Of a stretch of DNA of 64,000 nt, positions 37,366 through 50,494 are shown one piece after another. This DNA is from Boswellia sacra (lineage: Eukaryota > Streptophyta > Magnoliopsida > Sapindales > Burseraceae), in assembly GCA_013180625.2 (NCBI GenBank), contig SNVD02011043.1, positions 248,001 to 312,000 of the forward strand, given 5' to 3'. Position 1 is the stretch's first letter; the number at the start of each line of letters is the position of its first letter. The position numbers were made by a program, and so were the translations under genes. Under the pieces are notes generated by a model. It was given only the letters and a program-made list of their open reading frames with translations. It had not been told where the DNA came from and made no database searches.

Positions 37366-37750
37366 TTATGATGCATGAATTATCCACAGATAGTCATCAG
37401 TTATTATGCATTTTACTGTCACTCTAAGAAAATAATTTTTTACTCTTTCGACTTTGAAATCCTTTCTTATAACATAATCTTTGAGCACCTGTCTAAAATG
37501 ATCAACATTATTAAAAACATCTCCAACTTGAAACTGAAAATCACTTCCTATGTCGACTTTAAACTTTTTCCTAATCATCTTTCCATAAGAGTGTCCTCTT
37601 CACTGTCGTCGAGTCATCATCAAATTCATAATCAAATACAAGTTCGTCTTCACTAGTAACATATTCTTGATCATCACTAGCTTTTTCTATAGAAGCATCA
37701 CTACCCTAAACCTCTATTTTCGATTATTTAGAGTCACCAAAGCTATCTCC
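37366..37750 (-). pseudogene. MULE transposase N-terminal fragment (MuDR domain)
   Basis: The minus-strand segment 37578-37366 reads FQFQVGDVFNNVDHFRQVL, then a Lys/Arg-rich stretch and TVKCIITDDYLWIIHAS. This is the pattern of the plant MuDR DNA-binding domain: F-x-VG-x-F near the start and the C-x(4-5)-W-x-I-x-A end. The second Cys-region residue is changed. An acidic Asp/Glu/Ser region precedes it (37579-37700) in another frame, as is usual for these transposases. The DDE catalytic part is absent; the fragment adjoins the truncated Gypsy element. Confidence 0.7.
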
Positions 37751-37756
37751 TTCACT

Positions 37757-38950
37757 CTATTAATGGTATGAAAAAGGAAATAGCTCAATTTGTTGAACAG
37801 TGCTTGGTCTGCCAATAAGTTAAAGCTGAGCATCAAAGACCATCAGGATTGCTTAATCCATTACCGATACCGGAATGGAAATGAGAGCACATCACTATGG
37901 ATTATGTTGTAGGTCTACCGAGGACTAGAAATGGATGTGATGCAATTTGGTTAATTGTAGACCGGTTGACAAAATCAGCGCATTTTCTTCCTATGCGCAC
38001 TACTTCACTATGGACCGATATGCCCAACTCTATTTAGATGAGATTGTTAGATTAAATAGAGTACCGGTATCGATTATTTTTTATCGAGACCCAAGATTCA
38101 TCTCCCAATTCTGGAAAAGTTTGCATAAGGCTATGGGCACCAAACTGAAGTTCAGTACGGCTTTTCACCCTCAAACAGATGGTCAGTTGGAAAGGACCAT
38201 CCGGATTCTATAAGACATGCTTAAGGCCTGCGTGTTGGACTTCAAGGATAGTTGGGACAAACACTTAACTTTGGTAGAATTTGCATATAACAACAGCTAT
38301 CAATCCACAATTGGAATGGCCCCTTATGAATCCTTGTATGGGAGGAAGTGTAGATCACCCATCCTTTGGGATGAAGTTGGCGAAAGGAAGATACTTGGGC
38401 CTGAAATTGTGTAACAAACGTGTGATATCATTTGAAAGATGAAGGATAGAATGAATGCAACATAAAGTAGACAAAAAAGTCATGCAGATAAGCGAAAAAA
38501 GAAGTTAGAATTTGAAGCAGGAGATAAAATCTTCCTCAAAGTTGCCCTTATGAAAGGAGCGATGCGATTTGGAAGAAAAGGGAAATTAAGTCCGAGGTAT
38601 ATTGGCCCCTACAAGATTATGGAAAGGATCGGAGAAGCAGCACACAGACTTGCTTTACCGCCCTCATTGTCCGAAGTGCATGATGTTTTTCATGTCTCCA
38701 TGTTAAGGAAGTATGTTCCCGATCCATCTCATGTGTTAAGTTCTGAACTTCCAGAGTTGAAAATCGATCTTACATATGAAGAAAGACCGGTTCGATTGTA
38801 GATCGCAAAGAACATGAACTACGGAAGAGGAACATACCAGTGGTGAAAGTACTCTAGGGAAATCACTCCATAGAGGAAGCAACTTAGGAGTTAGAGGAAG
38901 AAATGCATACCAAATACCCCTCCCTATTTGAATGAAAATATCAAATTTTG
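37757..38950 (+). pseudogene. Gypsy integrase and C-terminal pol fragment
   Basis: Starts at the end of the integrase zinc site (CLVCQ, about 37800), then [46 protein letters not shown] and VHDVFHVSMLRKYVPDPSHV. These are the classic plant Gypsy integrase and tail signatures. Stops and frameshifts occur (for example at 37819, 37887, around 37985, at 38210 and 38412). The third acidic residue of the DDE core remains near 38190 as QLERT, but the frame is broken. Confidence 0.88.
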
Positions 38951-38980
38951 GGGGCGAAATTCTTTTAAGGGAGGAAGAGT

Positions 38981-41844
38981 TGTAACATCCTAAATTTCTA
39001 GTATACATGGCATGATGTATAATGAATACATATGTATTAATATGTATTAATGTATATGTGATGTATTTGAATTGTAGTGTAATAAATGAAAGAATAATGG
39101 ACTTAATTGAAAGAATGAGAAGAGGGAGGACTAAGTGTTATTTTGGCCTAATGTTTGTCTATAAAAGGAGGAGAGCTCTAGAATTGTCTGATTTTCTTTC
39201 CTTTCTTTTGGCTCACACGTTCCAGCCCTTCTTGCTCTCTCTCAATCTTCTTCACACCAAGCCATCAAGAATCAAAGGCAAGGAAGGAAGGAGGAAGGAG
39301 TAATATGGAAGGGATAAGAATTAATTCTCTAATTAGTATACCTTGTGCTATTATCTAATATTGTGCAAGAATTTCCTTGTGTTGTGATGTGATTATGAGA
39401 ATTATTGTGTTGTATAATAGAAATTGTGTGGAAATGTGAATTTGAATGAGAATTGAAGTAAACTAAGTAGGAGAATGAGGATACAAAGCTAAAAGTGAGA
39501 GTTTAGTCCAAATTCTGCAGTGTTTTTACACTGAACATTGTCTATTTAGAAAATTCCTAAAAATTAGAAAAAAAATTTCTGATTCTAGAAATTTTACTAA
39601 TGAAAATAGACATTTCCAGGAGTGTATAAAAATTAGATTCACTCAAAAATTCAAAGTATGTGAATTGTAGTGAATTTTTGAACTTGTGAATTGTAGTAAA
39701 TTTTTGAACTTCTAGTCTAGAATTTCACATTTCCCCTATCTTAGAACAGAGTAAGGCAAAACGAATTTGGTTGAAGATCTAAATCCTTGTAAAATTACCT
39801 TATTTTTGGTATGCAAGTTCTTATACATGTTATATATGACACTGTAAATTTTCACTAAGATTGAAGCTCTATATGAATTGCTATGAATTTTGAAATTTGG
39901 GTTGATAAAATTGGAACATTTAGTTTCCAAAACAGGGTAGTTAGAAATAATTGGGTTTAAATGGCTTAAACCCCTTGAAAAGCCACAATTTTTGGTACAG
40001 AGGTATTTGTATCTGTTATATACCAGCCTACAAAATTTTGTAGTTATTTGAATAATATTGCAATTCCTATAAATTTTTAAGTCTCTACTGCTCAGTGAGA
40101 TGAATGCATTGACAGAATTGTTGGGTTAATGATTTTAGTTATTTGGAGTGGGCATATGACCTTAATTGACTCTAAAAAAATTAAAAGAGACATTTTATAT
40201 GAGTGTTAAGGTTGTATATGAATTGGAAAAGACAATTGTTTGTTAGAAATTGTTTGATTGAGTATGAATAGAAATGGAACTGAGAAGGGAAATTAGTTCA
40301 CCAATATGTGTGGTGACCCTTAAAATTATTTTGTGTTATTTTTAGGTTAAACACAAGCATTGACAAATGAGCTATATAAGGTAAGTGAGCTAACTATTTT
40401 AACGCTACAATAAATTGTGTTACAACGTATGTGATATTGTGTATTGTGATACTATTAAATGTTAGCACTTCGATGCTTGAATTGGGATATATTGTGATTG
40501 TACTAGAAGTTAATATAGAGCTTCTTTTATGTGATTGATCGTTAATCATGAAATGTGATTGGCATGCCAAAACTTAGGAAACTTTGCTCTTATAGCTTGA
40601 GAGGAGGTCTGGACCATGTGTTTCTCTATACGGGATTCGGAAGCATGGGCCCGGTATCGCCCGGATTGTCATATTAGTCTTGAGCTATTTCAAGTATAGG
40701 CATTTATATGTATCTATACTATTCCGTGTGGTAGGATAGAGTCCAGTAGGACTACATGGCTGTCACCTCTGGGTGATGGCGGATTCGTGCAATGTGAGAA
40801 TGTGATAAATACTTACTGCGATGATGCCTTGCCTACAGATGCCGCCAAAAGGTGGCTATATGATATGGGCCCGTATAAGTGTGATATGAGTGTGATATGA
40901 GAAGTCTTATTTTGATTAGAGAGCCTTATTTCCTAAGTGACCATAACTGATGCTGTGAAAGCTTCCAAATTATGTGATATGGACATGATATGTGTCATTA
41001 ATACGGTACTGAGTATGGTATTGTATGTGAGTCTTTAATGTTCATTGAAGGGAATATATGTATAGATATCCATATGAATAATGTATCTACCTTAAAGAAG
41101 CTCAAGTGTGAACAAATTATGTGATTATGATTATACATGAGGATGTGATGAATTGAGAAATGTGAACTTACTTATGTGAGAGTGAATCGACCTATAGAGG
41201 TCCAGATAGAAAATTGGCACAGAAGCGCAATATATGTGGTGTAAGAGCGCAAATGTAAGCAATATAAAACTAGTCAGACAGAGAGTTAGCGTAGGTGCAC
41301 CACTCATATAGCGCAGGAGCACCAAGTTGGCATATAGAAATGGTTACGAAATAAAGATTTGGCACTGCTGCACCAATTTCCTTGCGCCGAAGCGCGACCC
41401 CTGTATAGTGATTTTGGGTTATTTCTTCCTTAACAAGTTTTTCTATGCTTATATACTAAGAAATGAACAGTATTCATACTATAGACTGAATTTTTACTGT
41501 TATGGAATACTATAGTTGATCCACTTAGCTTACTTACTGAGTTTTACTCATTAAATTTATTGTGTGCTTTAGGTAAACAGTAGACTAGGAGCTAGATAGA
41601 GGACTTTTAGCAATATTGATGGAGTTCCCTTAATAACCACGGGCCGCTGTCGTATATTAACACGACCATATATAGAAATTCTTTTGATTTTGAATATACA
41701 TATATATAGCGAAATACTATGGTTGTGATTAGGAACTCTGTATTTGATAATATTCAATACAATTTTTGAACGAAATTATAAAGTTCACTATTAAATGACT
41801 GTTTAAATATTACACTCTGTATGTATAGTATTGGGAGTGTGACA
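38981..41844 (+). repeat. 3' LTR of the truncated Gypsy element
   Basis: Begins TGTAACATCC directly after a purine tract and ends GTGTGACA, the paired ends typical of Gypsy LTRs. 2864 bp with no coding sequence. It includes a short ATATGAGTGTGATATGAG repeat near 40880. The next base after it resumes the FAR-upstream repeat. Confidence 0.8.
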
Positions 41845-43459
41845 ATGTAGGCTATCATGATCTCTAAGTTAATAAAGCTTTGTAATTAACGGCAGTTAGG
41901 CAGCTACATCCAATGGAGGCTCCATGACTGACGTACTACTCCCAAAATTTTCATGGCATATATATAGCGCATATTAAAGTCTAGACATGAATAGTTAAAT
42001 GGACCATATGCATGTTAGGCAAAAATTTTCAGCTCATATATTAACATGACATGAATATGACACTCCAATACGAATTATCATCTTTACTCCTAATCATAAT
42101 TCTAGCACACGCTTCAGTATCTAACCAACCTTTTGAAAAAATATATATAAAATTTTTTATGTGAAAAATAAATTGCAAATTCTTATAGCACAATTTAAAA
42201 GAAAACTAACTATATATCTATTTTTTTCATATGATTTTATAATAAAAGGTACTCACCTTATCTTAAATTATAAAAATTTCAATGATACATGTTTCCTTTT
42301 CTTTTACCTTCTTAACTTTAAAATAAAAGTTTTTCACCACTTCTATTTCTATTTCTTTTTAAAATAAAAGATAAAGAATGATACCTTACATTTAAACAAA
42401 GAATAAATTAATAGAAGTTCACATACAAAACAATATTTTTTTAATAAAATAAGTTTTGTATTGTTCCATGTTATTAATGAAATAAAAAGTAGGTTTAATG
42501 GGAAAAAAAGGGTAAACACAACTTTCTAGTAGGACATGAGCTCTCGGATAGTCTACTGTCTATCTAAATAAGCTTAGAGCTTTCAAGATGACAGTATGTA
42601 GGTTGTCAACATTATTGTTACTAATTAAATTCCCTAATTTGTTTTAATCGGAGAACAATAATAAAAATAACATAGAGAAACAAAGCAGAAAACATACAAG
42701 CTGTATAATATTTATCTTAATATGATACTACATTCTTTTCATTAGTTGCCACAAAAATTCACTATGATGGTAAAAGAGTTTTACAAGATCATCACACTCA
42801 CGATCTCTCTGTGTTCACAAAGTTTCTTTCAATAGAATATTCACTTCACTCAGACAGCTACCCTAAAACATGTTATAATATACAGGGTCAACCAAATTAC
42901 AAATAAGCCCTTAAGCGCCAGTTATGCACTAGCGCCATGAATCAACTTGTGTCAAGAGCAAGTCTGCTAGTTTGCAATTTCACCGGTGCCATAGCTCAGA
43001 CTAAGCAGCGCCGCGGTCCTATGCTCTATGTCTGATGAACATAATTCCTATAGTGCTACAACGCTCAAGCACTAGCATTTGGATGCTTCAATACTAGCGT
43101 TGGGGCGTTGTGCATTAATTCTGTCTGAGAAATCTATGCAGCTTCCTACCCCCCTTCCAACCCTTACAACAACCTTGCCGTGAAGGTCAATCCACGTTTA
43201 CATCAACAAAGGGCATTGAAAGAAGGCATTGATTAGGCTACACAACTCAACGTTTATGTAGGCTATCATGATCTCTAATTTCAATAAAGCTTCATAATTA
43301 ATGGCAGTTAGGCTGCTACATCTAATGGAGGCTTTATGACTGACCTACTCCCTCAATTTTCATAGCATATATAAAGCACATATTCTTGTGACCAGATATT
43401 ATCATCCCTTGTTTCCTTTACCCTAATCACCTCTTAATTCATACTTCAAAGCTTCAGCC
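41845..43459 (+). promoter_or_regulatory. Upstream region of the FAR gene
   Basis: 41880-42640 is the third copy of the repeat at 29955-31370. 42640-43140 matches 31371-32160. 43260-43459 matches 32520-32717, the proximal promoter of the pseudogene. A TATA-like box, CATATATAAAG, lies at 43366-43376, about 85-90 bases before the start codon. Confidence 0.6.
43366..43376 (+). promoter_or_regulatory. TATA box of the FAR gene
   Basis: CATATATAAAG, 84 bases before the start codon. In the pseudogene copy (about 32627) the same place reads CATATATAGCA, a weaker TATA. Confidence 0.55.
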
Positions 43460-46400
43460 ATGACCTCTTTGCTGCCAATTGCTTCTTCTCCTACTAAACT
43501 ACATAGCTTCTCCTCTAAACTAGAAATCAACCGTTATAACAACCTTTACGGCTCTCCGTCTGCCTTGAAAAAAAAGAAAAACGATGTTCAGAAATTTTGC
43601 CTCCAAAGCATTGGAAGAGAAAACTATGGTAGTATATCTTTTGTTTTGCCTGAATCAACCGATAAGTTGGCTTCTAGTACGAATGGCATTGGCATTTTTG
43701 AGTTTCTCCAAGGGAAGAGTTTTTTCATTACTGGTGCTACGGGTTTCCTGGGAAAAGGTAATGATTTCATTATTGTGTACGTACGTACAAAGAAGTGTTG
43801 GCCAAAACAAGTGTAACTTTTGATTATAATTATCCTGATTCATATCTAATAAAGATATATCGCTAATGACGTGGTACACCCATCAAACTCAAAACTCTCT
43901 ATTGCGTGCATAACAAATATCAATATAGAAAATATTTCAACAATAATAAATACACATCTCAGTCATTCATTAATAATACAATCCATATGTCATTAGATCC
44001 TTAAAATTTGAGGCAAAATTAGGTGAGTGAAGGATCCTAATTCAATATTGATAAGATCAGATGTAATATTAGTCACACCTACATGCTTTCATCAGTTCAC
44101 GTAACGTTATGTATTAAATGTCCGGATTGTTTTATAACCTTTTACTTCAAGTGTCTAGGAGTGAATTTATTACATATATTGTTCAAAATTTGCAGCGCTG
44201 ATTGAGAAGATATTACGAGCTTCACCTGAGGTGCGCAAGGTCTATCTCTTAACTAAGGCAGAAAGCAAAGAAGCTGCATTGCAAAGAATAAAAACTGAAG
44301 TAAGTTTCCATATATTACATACTTAATAAATATAAGTCGTCTTTGATGAATTGTTTTCAAGTGATTTTCTCGTTGTCTTAAGAACAAAATTTATCACTTG
44401 CTATTTTATTACTGAAGATCATAGATTCAGATCTATTCAACTGCTTAAGACTCATTTATGGAGAATCTTATCAAGCTTTCATGTTAAGTAAGCTTGTGCC
44501 TGTTCCTGGAAATGTTGGCGAATTAAATCTAGGTATGGATCCTGATTTAATGAACGAAATTTCACAAGAAGTCGATGTAATAATACACACAGCAGCCAAT
44601 ACAACATATGACGAGAGGTTCCTCCTCAACCTTCCTTCTATATTCGATCTACTTGTATAAGTTAACGTCCAACTTCCTCTTGCATTCTAACTTGGTTCTA
44701 TCCAACGTAGGTTTGATGTTGCTGTAAACATCAACACAAAAGGACCACATCGAATACTCAATTTTGCCAAGATTTGCAAGAAAATTTGTGCTCTTATACA
44801 TGTTTCTACTGGTAGGTGACCTAATAATAGGATTTAAATTATAATGATGATATGCCAAAAAGTCTAATGGATGTTATGTGTACCGAGTTATTTGTGCATG
44901 CTTTTAAATGACTGAGTTCATATCATCTAAATGTATAATACTATTTATTTTCTTATTAATTTATGTTAATAAAAAAACAAATATTAATTTTTCGAAAAGA
45001 TTGTTATCTAAGTAAAAAAAAATCTGTTGGTTTGATGCATAGATAGCGTGCGTGTGTGTATGTTTCTTGTGTATCAAACTCTTATGATTTTGGCAATGCT
45101 TTGCTTCTTTTATAGCATTCGTTAACAAAGAAAACACAGGAGAGAGAATCTTATCACACCCTTCTTTGAATATTGAGGCTGAAATGAAATTGGCATTGGA
45201 TTCAAGTCTTGCTCTCCATACAAATAAAGAAAGAGTCCAGAGGATGAAAGAAATGGCTCTAGAGAGGTAAGCCATATGTTAAACTTGATTTTCTTACTCA
45301 TTCTATTGGTGAATAGTTTTATAGAAATATATAAACAAGAAAAATAACTCATAGCAAATCCAATGATTTTTTTAATTACTATTTCTCTTTTTGAGAAAAA
45401 TACTTAAATGAGACAGGCATACCACCTCACAATGTAGTAGTATCCCAAGCCACTAATATTAAGTCATTTGGTAGAGAAGTTATTTTTCAGTTTTTTTTTC
45501 AATTCTTTCAATCACCCAAGATAGCTTGTCATCATTTCATTGGATATTTGTCATATCATAATTGGATGGACTCATCAAATCAGCAACATGATTTGGTGAG
45601 CCTATCCTATGTAAGTCTTTCTCTTATTTATTTTGAAATTCTTTCCTGTAAAAATCTCATGAAAGTTTATATTGATTTCTTCAATGCATGCAAATAGACA
45701 TAAAATCAATCCCTTTTTTTCCCACAGGGCAAGGAATTATGGATGGGAAAATGTTTATGAGTTCACCAAAGCAATGGGGGAAATGGTAATTGATGAGAAC
45801 AGAGAAGAAATCTCTGTTGTTATAATCCGTCCTAGCATTGTTGAGAGCACTTTTAAAGAGCCTTACCCTGGATGGATACAAGGAACTAGGTGTTTCTTTT
45901 CTTCGTTTTTACTGTCATTAAGTGCAAATAAATTCAAGTCTTGCTTATTTCATTAATGGGAATACATTTTAAGACTACCTTTCCATTAAATATATAATGA
46001 TTTTTCTTTTCAAAATTTCAGAATGGCTGACCCAATAATTTTAGCATATGGCAAAGGCCACCTCCCCGCCTTCATAAACCCTGAAACAGTCTTAGATTTA
46101 GTAAGTACCATTTTAATTTGTTCTTTTACATTCTTTCTGAAACACACAAAACGTTATATATATATAAAGGAAAGTAGTTTAATGGTTTCGAAAAATCGGA
46201 CTCATTAACATTCAATATTAAGATTATTGCCTCAAGAATAATATTTCACATATAGCTATGTATATCCTAAGCAACTGAGCTTGCTGTTACAGATACCAGT
46301 AGATATGGTTGTGAATGCAACCATTGCAGCAACAGCAAAGCATGGGTTTGTTAGGAAACCAGACCTTACTGTCTATCATGTTGGGTCCTCTGTAGCAAAT

Positions 46401-47020
46401 CCATTGCTGATTCGTGTCATGTCTGACGCTCTTTACCAACACTTCAAGTCGTGTCCAATGAAAGACACGAAAGGGAAGACAGTGGACGTTACAAAAGCCA
46501 AATTTCTTAACTCACTTGAAGATATCTTCCCGCATATTTCAGAAGCGATTATTCAACAATATGGGGTAGGCTCTCAAGGACTAAGAAGGAAATTTTGCGA
46601 GAAGATAATTGCCCAAACCATAGGCATTATTATGACATATGCGCCATACTATTCATCAAGATGGTAAGATGTTCTTTCTTGACATATCAACCATAACATT
46701 ATAAAATTTTCTTTATTGGCGGATGAAACATGTTATTATGATAAACATTATTGAACCTTTTTCATACTTAGAATGCTTCCAAGAGTTTTGTGCTCAAAGA
46801 TTTTTTCTTTTTTTTTTTTAAATTTTCTAGAATCATTTACTAACTTATTGAATTGAAAACTGGCAGGTTTGATAGCAGCAACACCTACAAATTATGGGAA
46901 GAAATGTCTCAAGAAGAGAAGATGAGTTTTGGATTCGACGTAAAGAGCTTGGATTGGAACGATTATTTGGCTAACATTCATATTCCAGGTCTAAGGAAGC
47001 ATGTCATGAAAGGCAAATGA
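43460..47020 (+). CDS. Fatty acyl-CoA/ACP reductase, plastid MS2/FAR2 type
   Basis: Nine exons: 43460-43757, 44196-44299, 44418-44617, 44711-44811, 45116-45266, 45728-45889, 46022-46100, 46293-46663, 46867-47020. They total 1620 bases and encode 539 residues; all introns are GT-AG and every junction keeps frame. Residues 1-83 are Ser- and Lys-rich with few acidic residues, consistent with a plastid transit peptide. The Rossmann nucleotide site TGATGFLG is at 91-98, the catalytic YxxxK at Tyr295/Lys299, and the FAR C-terminal (sterile) domain covers about 430-539. The family uses NADPH to reduce fatty acyl chains to primary alcohols; the MS2/FAR2 branch works in plastids on acyl-ACP for pollen-wall sporopollenin. 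That specific role is inferred from the N-terminal extension and similarity. AATAAA lies at 47119. Confidence 0.95.
45415..45625 (+). repeat. Dispersed repeat in FAR intron 5
   Basis: Shares an extended block with 22706-22890 in ankyrin intron 4, ending at the same ATGTAAGTCTTTCTC. No coding sequence. Confidence 0.6.
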
Positions 47021-47118
47021 ATGAGACAAATCTTGACCATCCAACAACGCATATGACACATGGCAACGAGTCTTCAAAATATTAAGCAAAGCTTATATGA
47101 GAAGAGAATCTTTGTCCT

Positions 47119-47124
47119 AATAAA
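47119..47124 (+). terminator. Polyadenylation signal of the FAR gene
   Basis: AATAAA about 100 bases after the stop codon, the right distance for a plant poly(A) signal. Confidence 0.55.
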
Positions 47125-49836
47125 AATTGTCTTTATAGTCCAAGTAAAATTTTCATGGACAAATGATGATAAAATAAGTGGTTTATATGTTAATTTTTAT
47201 AATGTCCAATTGTACTATATAAGATAAAATGGGGTTAGATGTTATATGTTATTACATATTTAATTTGTCTAGGTCTATCATTTTGTAGACGGGTTATATG
47301 CACCCTAAAATATTTTCTATATAGCTCAATTTCAATAAAATTTCACATTACTAAATTACCTATAAAGCAAATTATTATTCGAGACATTTAATAAAAAAAA
47401 AAACCATAATAGTAGTGAACCTTCGTCTCTTCCGTAGCCTATTCCCTAAACTTGTACTTGGGGTTTTGTTATGCTATATCCAAGTATTTGTGCATTTTTG
47501 CAAAAATTTGTACAAATTTTATACAAGAATATATAAAAATTGTACCTGGTACCATATAAAATTATAAATCGTACGAGATACAATTTTTATATATTCATGT
47601 ATAAAAATTTATACTCCTGTGCAAAATTTATACAGAATTTTGAAAAAAATGTACAAGTATTTGGATGTAACGTGGCATTTTCCACTTTGTAGGACTTCTT
47701 TCCAGTTTCAACAACGCCACCGCCAACGCCAACTTTCCCTCCTCCATTCACTTTTGTTCTCCCACAAAGAAATAATAAGACGAAACTCTAAACCCACGGT
47801 TCTTGAAGGAAACTAAAACAACCTAAAATTGAGAAATTTAACCAAAAAAAACAATTAATTATTATACTTTAAAAAAACTGGAATTATATGAAAAACAAAA
47901 AGCATAAAGTAGTCATATATATGAGTAGAACTTCTCCTCCCAATGTTCTAGCGTTCTTTCGATGTTCTCATTTACATAATAAACGAAAAAACAAAGTTTA
48001 TCAATCAAAATCTTAAAGTTTATAAATTTTTCTTCTATTTTAATAATTTTTTTTTAATTTAATGAGGATATTTGCGGTATTTAAAGGGTTGTGTAGAGTG
48101 ATTATATATATAGTGGTTTCTTTTAAATTTAAATAAGGAGTTGAGAAATGGGATGTGTAAAGTATATATATTAAAGAGTTCATATAGTCTCACCTATCAT
48201 TTTATTAACAAGATAAAAGAGAATATTGAATTACCTCATGGGATACTGGTGGCTCCAATTAAAATGGTTTTCTACATTCCAAATTTTTACACGAAGTCAT
48301 ATGAATTGATTTACATTAATACCAAGTGGATTTTTATTTTGAGGAGGAATGATAAGAATAGAATCGCTTATTAATTATCATGACAAGCACAAGTATGTGT
48401 CTAAGGGTGTAGCCGGCACACGGCTTACATACATATTAATTAAAAGTAAAATTAAAAAAATATTAATGAAATTAAAATTAGCCCATCACAAGTCTTTAAA
48501 AAAATATAATGTTTATAAAAAAATAAAGAGACCATATTGATATTTAGAAATCAAATTATATGATAAAAGTTATATATTAATACCCTTATGTAAATGTAAT
48601 CTGTAAATTAATTTTTTGAGTGAAGTTAAGTTATTATTAATCACTTTGTAACATTTTAAACATAAATTTATATTGTAACAAAGAATTCATACAAAGAAAA
48701 ATAATTATTTCATATTTAATAGAAAAGATTGTAAATAAATATTTTTATTTATAAAACAATTGACAATATTTAGTTTATGCATTGTCTAAGATAGACGTAT
48801 TAATAAATTTATTTCGTAGAGATTTTCCAACTTTCTTTAGTTAAGCTCAAAATAAAATTCTGTATAGGTTCGCCAAAAAAATTTTAAATATTTTTCTCAC
48901 CACCCCTAAAATATATTTTCTAGCTATAAAAGTATACTATCTGAATGAAAACATTGATATGTTTGGCAACCTATATCGTAGAGTATTAAAATTTTGCATG
49001 TATTAATTTAAATCATACACGTGTCATGTATTTCACATTGTATTAAATTACATGGTGTAGTAATTAATTACACTATAAATACAACAATAAACAATCTAGA
49101 GTGGATAACTGTATATAAACTGCATTACTAAAATTATATAACACACATATATGTGTGTGTGTAAAGAATATAATTATTAAAATAATAGAGTAATAATACT
49201 CTTCCCAATTGTATCCCAAATGATATATTTTTCATATAAACTTGCCAAGTGATTGGTGCGATAATGTAATAAGTGATTTACTATAATATCGTAATTTTAA
49301 TTTTATGTCACGTCATTTGTGATGCATGATTTTGAGATAAATATTGGGATATGTGTCACTATTCTAATAATTATATGGTTAATCACACAAACACCTCCCT
49401 CCCCCTTGTTGGCTTAATTTTATGTACATTCACCTTTTGTGCTTTTGTATTACCGTCTACCCCTCATTTTTCATAAAGTTATCATGGACCATCCTTCAGT
49501 TACTTTTACCATTAGATGACATCATTGTTTGATCCATTTTGATTGCACTTACCAAAATACCTTTCGAAAATTTTTCTAAAAACTTGAGTTAATGTGATTC
49601 AAACTTACACCATTTAACAAAGCACATTCAACCTTACCACGCCAACTCCTTCACTTTAATGCACACAAAGTCTATTATTAATTATATACTAATTTTAAGG
49701 AATTAAAAAATAAAAAACGAACCCAGCACCACCTTCTTCCTTGATCTTCAATCGTTGCTTCGATGAGAACAAACACCACAATCCAATTAACTATAAGAAA
49801 TAAAGAAGCATTGCTGAATTAATTGGAGAGCAAAGA
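47125..49836. other. AT-rich intergenic DNA downstream of FAR
   Basis: No gene seen. Contains a foldback element at 47474-47671 and, at about 49425-49520, a segment that matches 56405-56515 in reverse. Confidence 0.5.
47474..47671. mobile_element. Foldback MITE-like inverted repeat
   Basis: The two halves are imperfect reverse complements over most of their length. The left half begins CTATATCCAAGTATTTGTGC and the right half ends TGTACAAGTATTTGGATGTA. They meet around AATATATAAAAATTGTA and TACAATTTTTATATATT. About 200 bp, could form one long hairpin; no coding capacity. Confidence 0.75.
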
Positions 49837-50206
49837 TGATGAGCTCATGCATGACATGCATGAGTTCTAGAATTCTGATGAGCTCATGCATGACATGCAT
49901 GGCTTCCAGAATCCCTCCCATGTGAATGCATTGAAAGTCAAAGGTAGGTGACCAAATTTGATTTGAATTTGTATGCAGAATTTTCCTATAAATATGGGAC
50001 GAATTCTGCCTTGTATATACATCAGAGAGATTCCAGAGAGAGTCCAGGTTCCAGAACCAGAGAGTTCTGAGAGTGTGAGAAAGCCAGGAGAGCTCCAGAA
50101 TTAGTTTAGGGGAGTTTTTGTATAATTCTTGTATATCAATTTTCTTTGTGAATACAAGTAGATTTTCTCCCAAATCTCTGTTCTGAGTTTGCATTGCATC
50201 CCAACA
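49837..50206 (+). repeat. 5' LTR of Copia copy 2
   Basis: 370 bp. The first 78 bases are two tandem 39-base units, each starting TGATGAGCTCATGCATGACA. A TATA-like box lies at about 49986-49994, as in copy 1. Confidence 0.95.
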
Positions 50207-50494
50207 AGTGGTATCAGAGCCTCGTTGAGCTCCTGGAACGTCAGAACAGAGAGGAAAAATTCAGAGAAAATCTGTCCCCGTTTCTGGAAATTTCGAATTT
50301 TTCGGAAAGTATTCAAAATTCGAATTTGAAGTGTTCTATGTGTTCGTGAGATCAAGCTGAGCATTCTGCAATTTTCCGGCGACCGAACTGACCACCAGAG
50401 ACGCCGCACGCGCCGCACGCGCCTCCGACCTGGTTTGCGAGTGGGCGTCACTCGCCCCACGCGCTGCACGCGCGTCTCAAGGAAGAAGACGACC

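Larger units (their letters stand above)
37757..41844 (+). mobile_element. 5'-truncated Ty3/Gypsy element with 3' LTR
   Basis: Contains the C-terminal part of pol, a purine tract (38968-38979) and a 2864 bp 3' LTR. The 5' LTR, gag, protease, reverse transcriptase and RNase H are gone. The long LTR and chromovirus-type integrase tail suggest the Tekay/Del group. The right end falls inside the FAR-upstream repeat, whose copy at 30594 continues without interruption, showing that the element inserted into that repeat. Confidence 0.88.
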
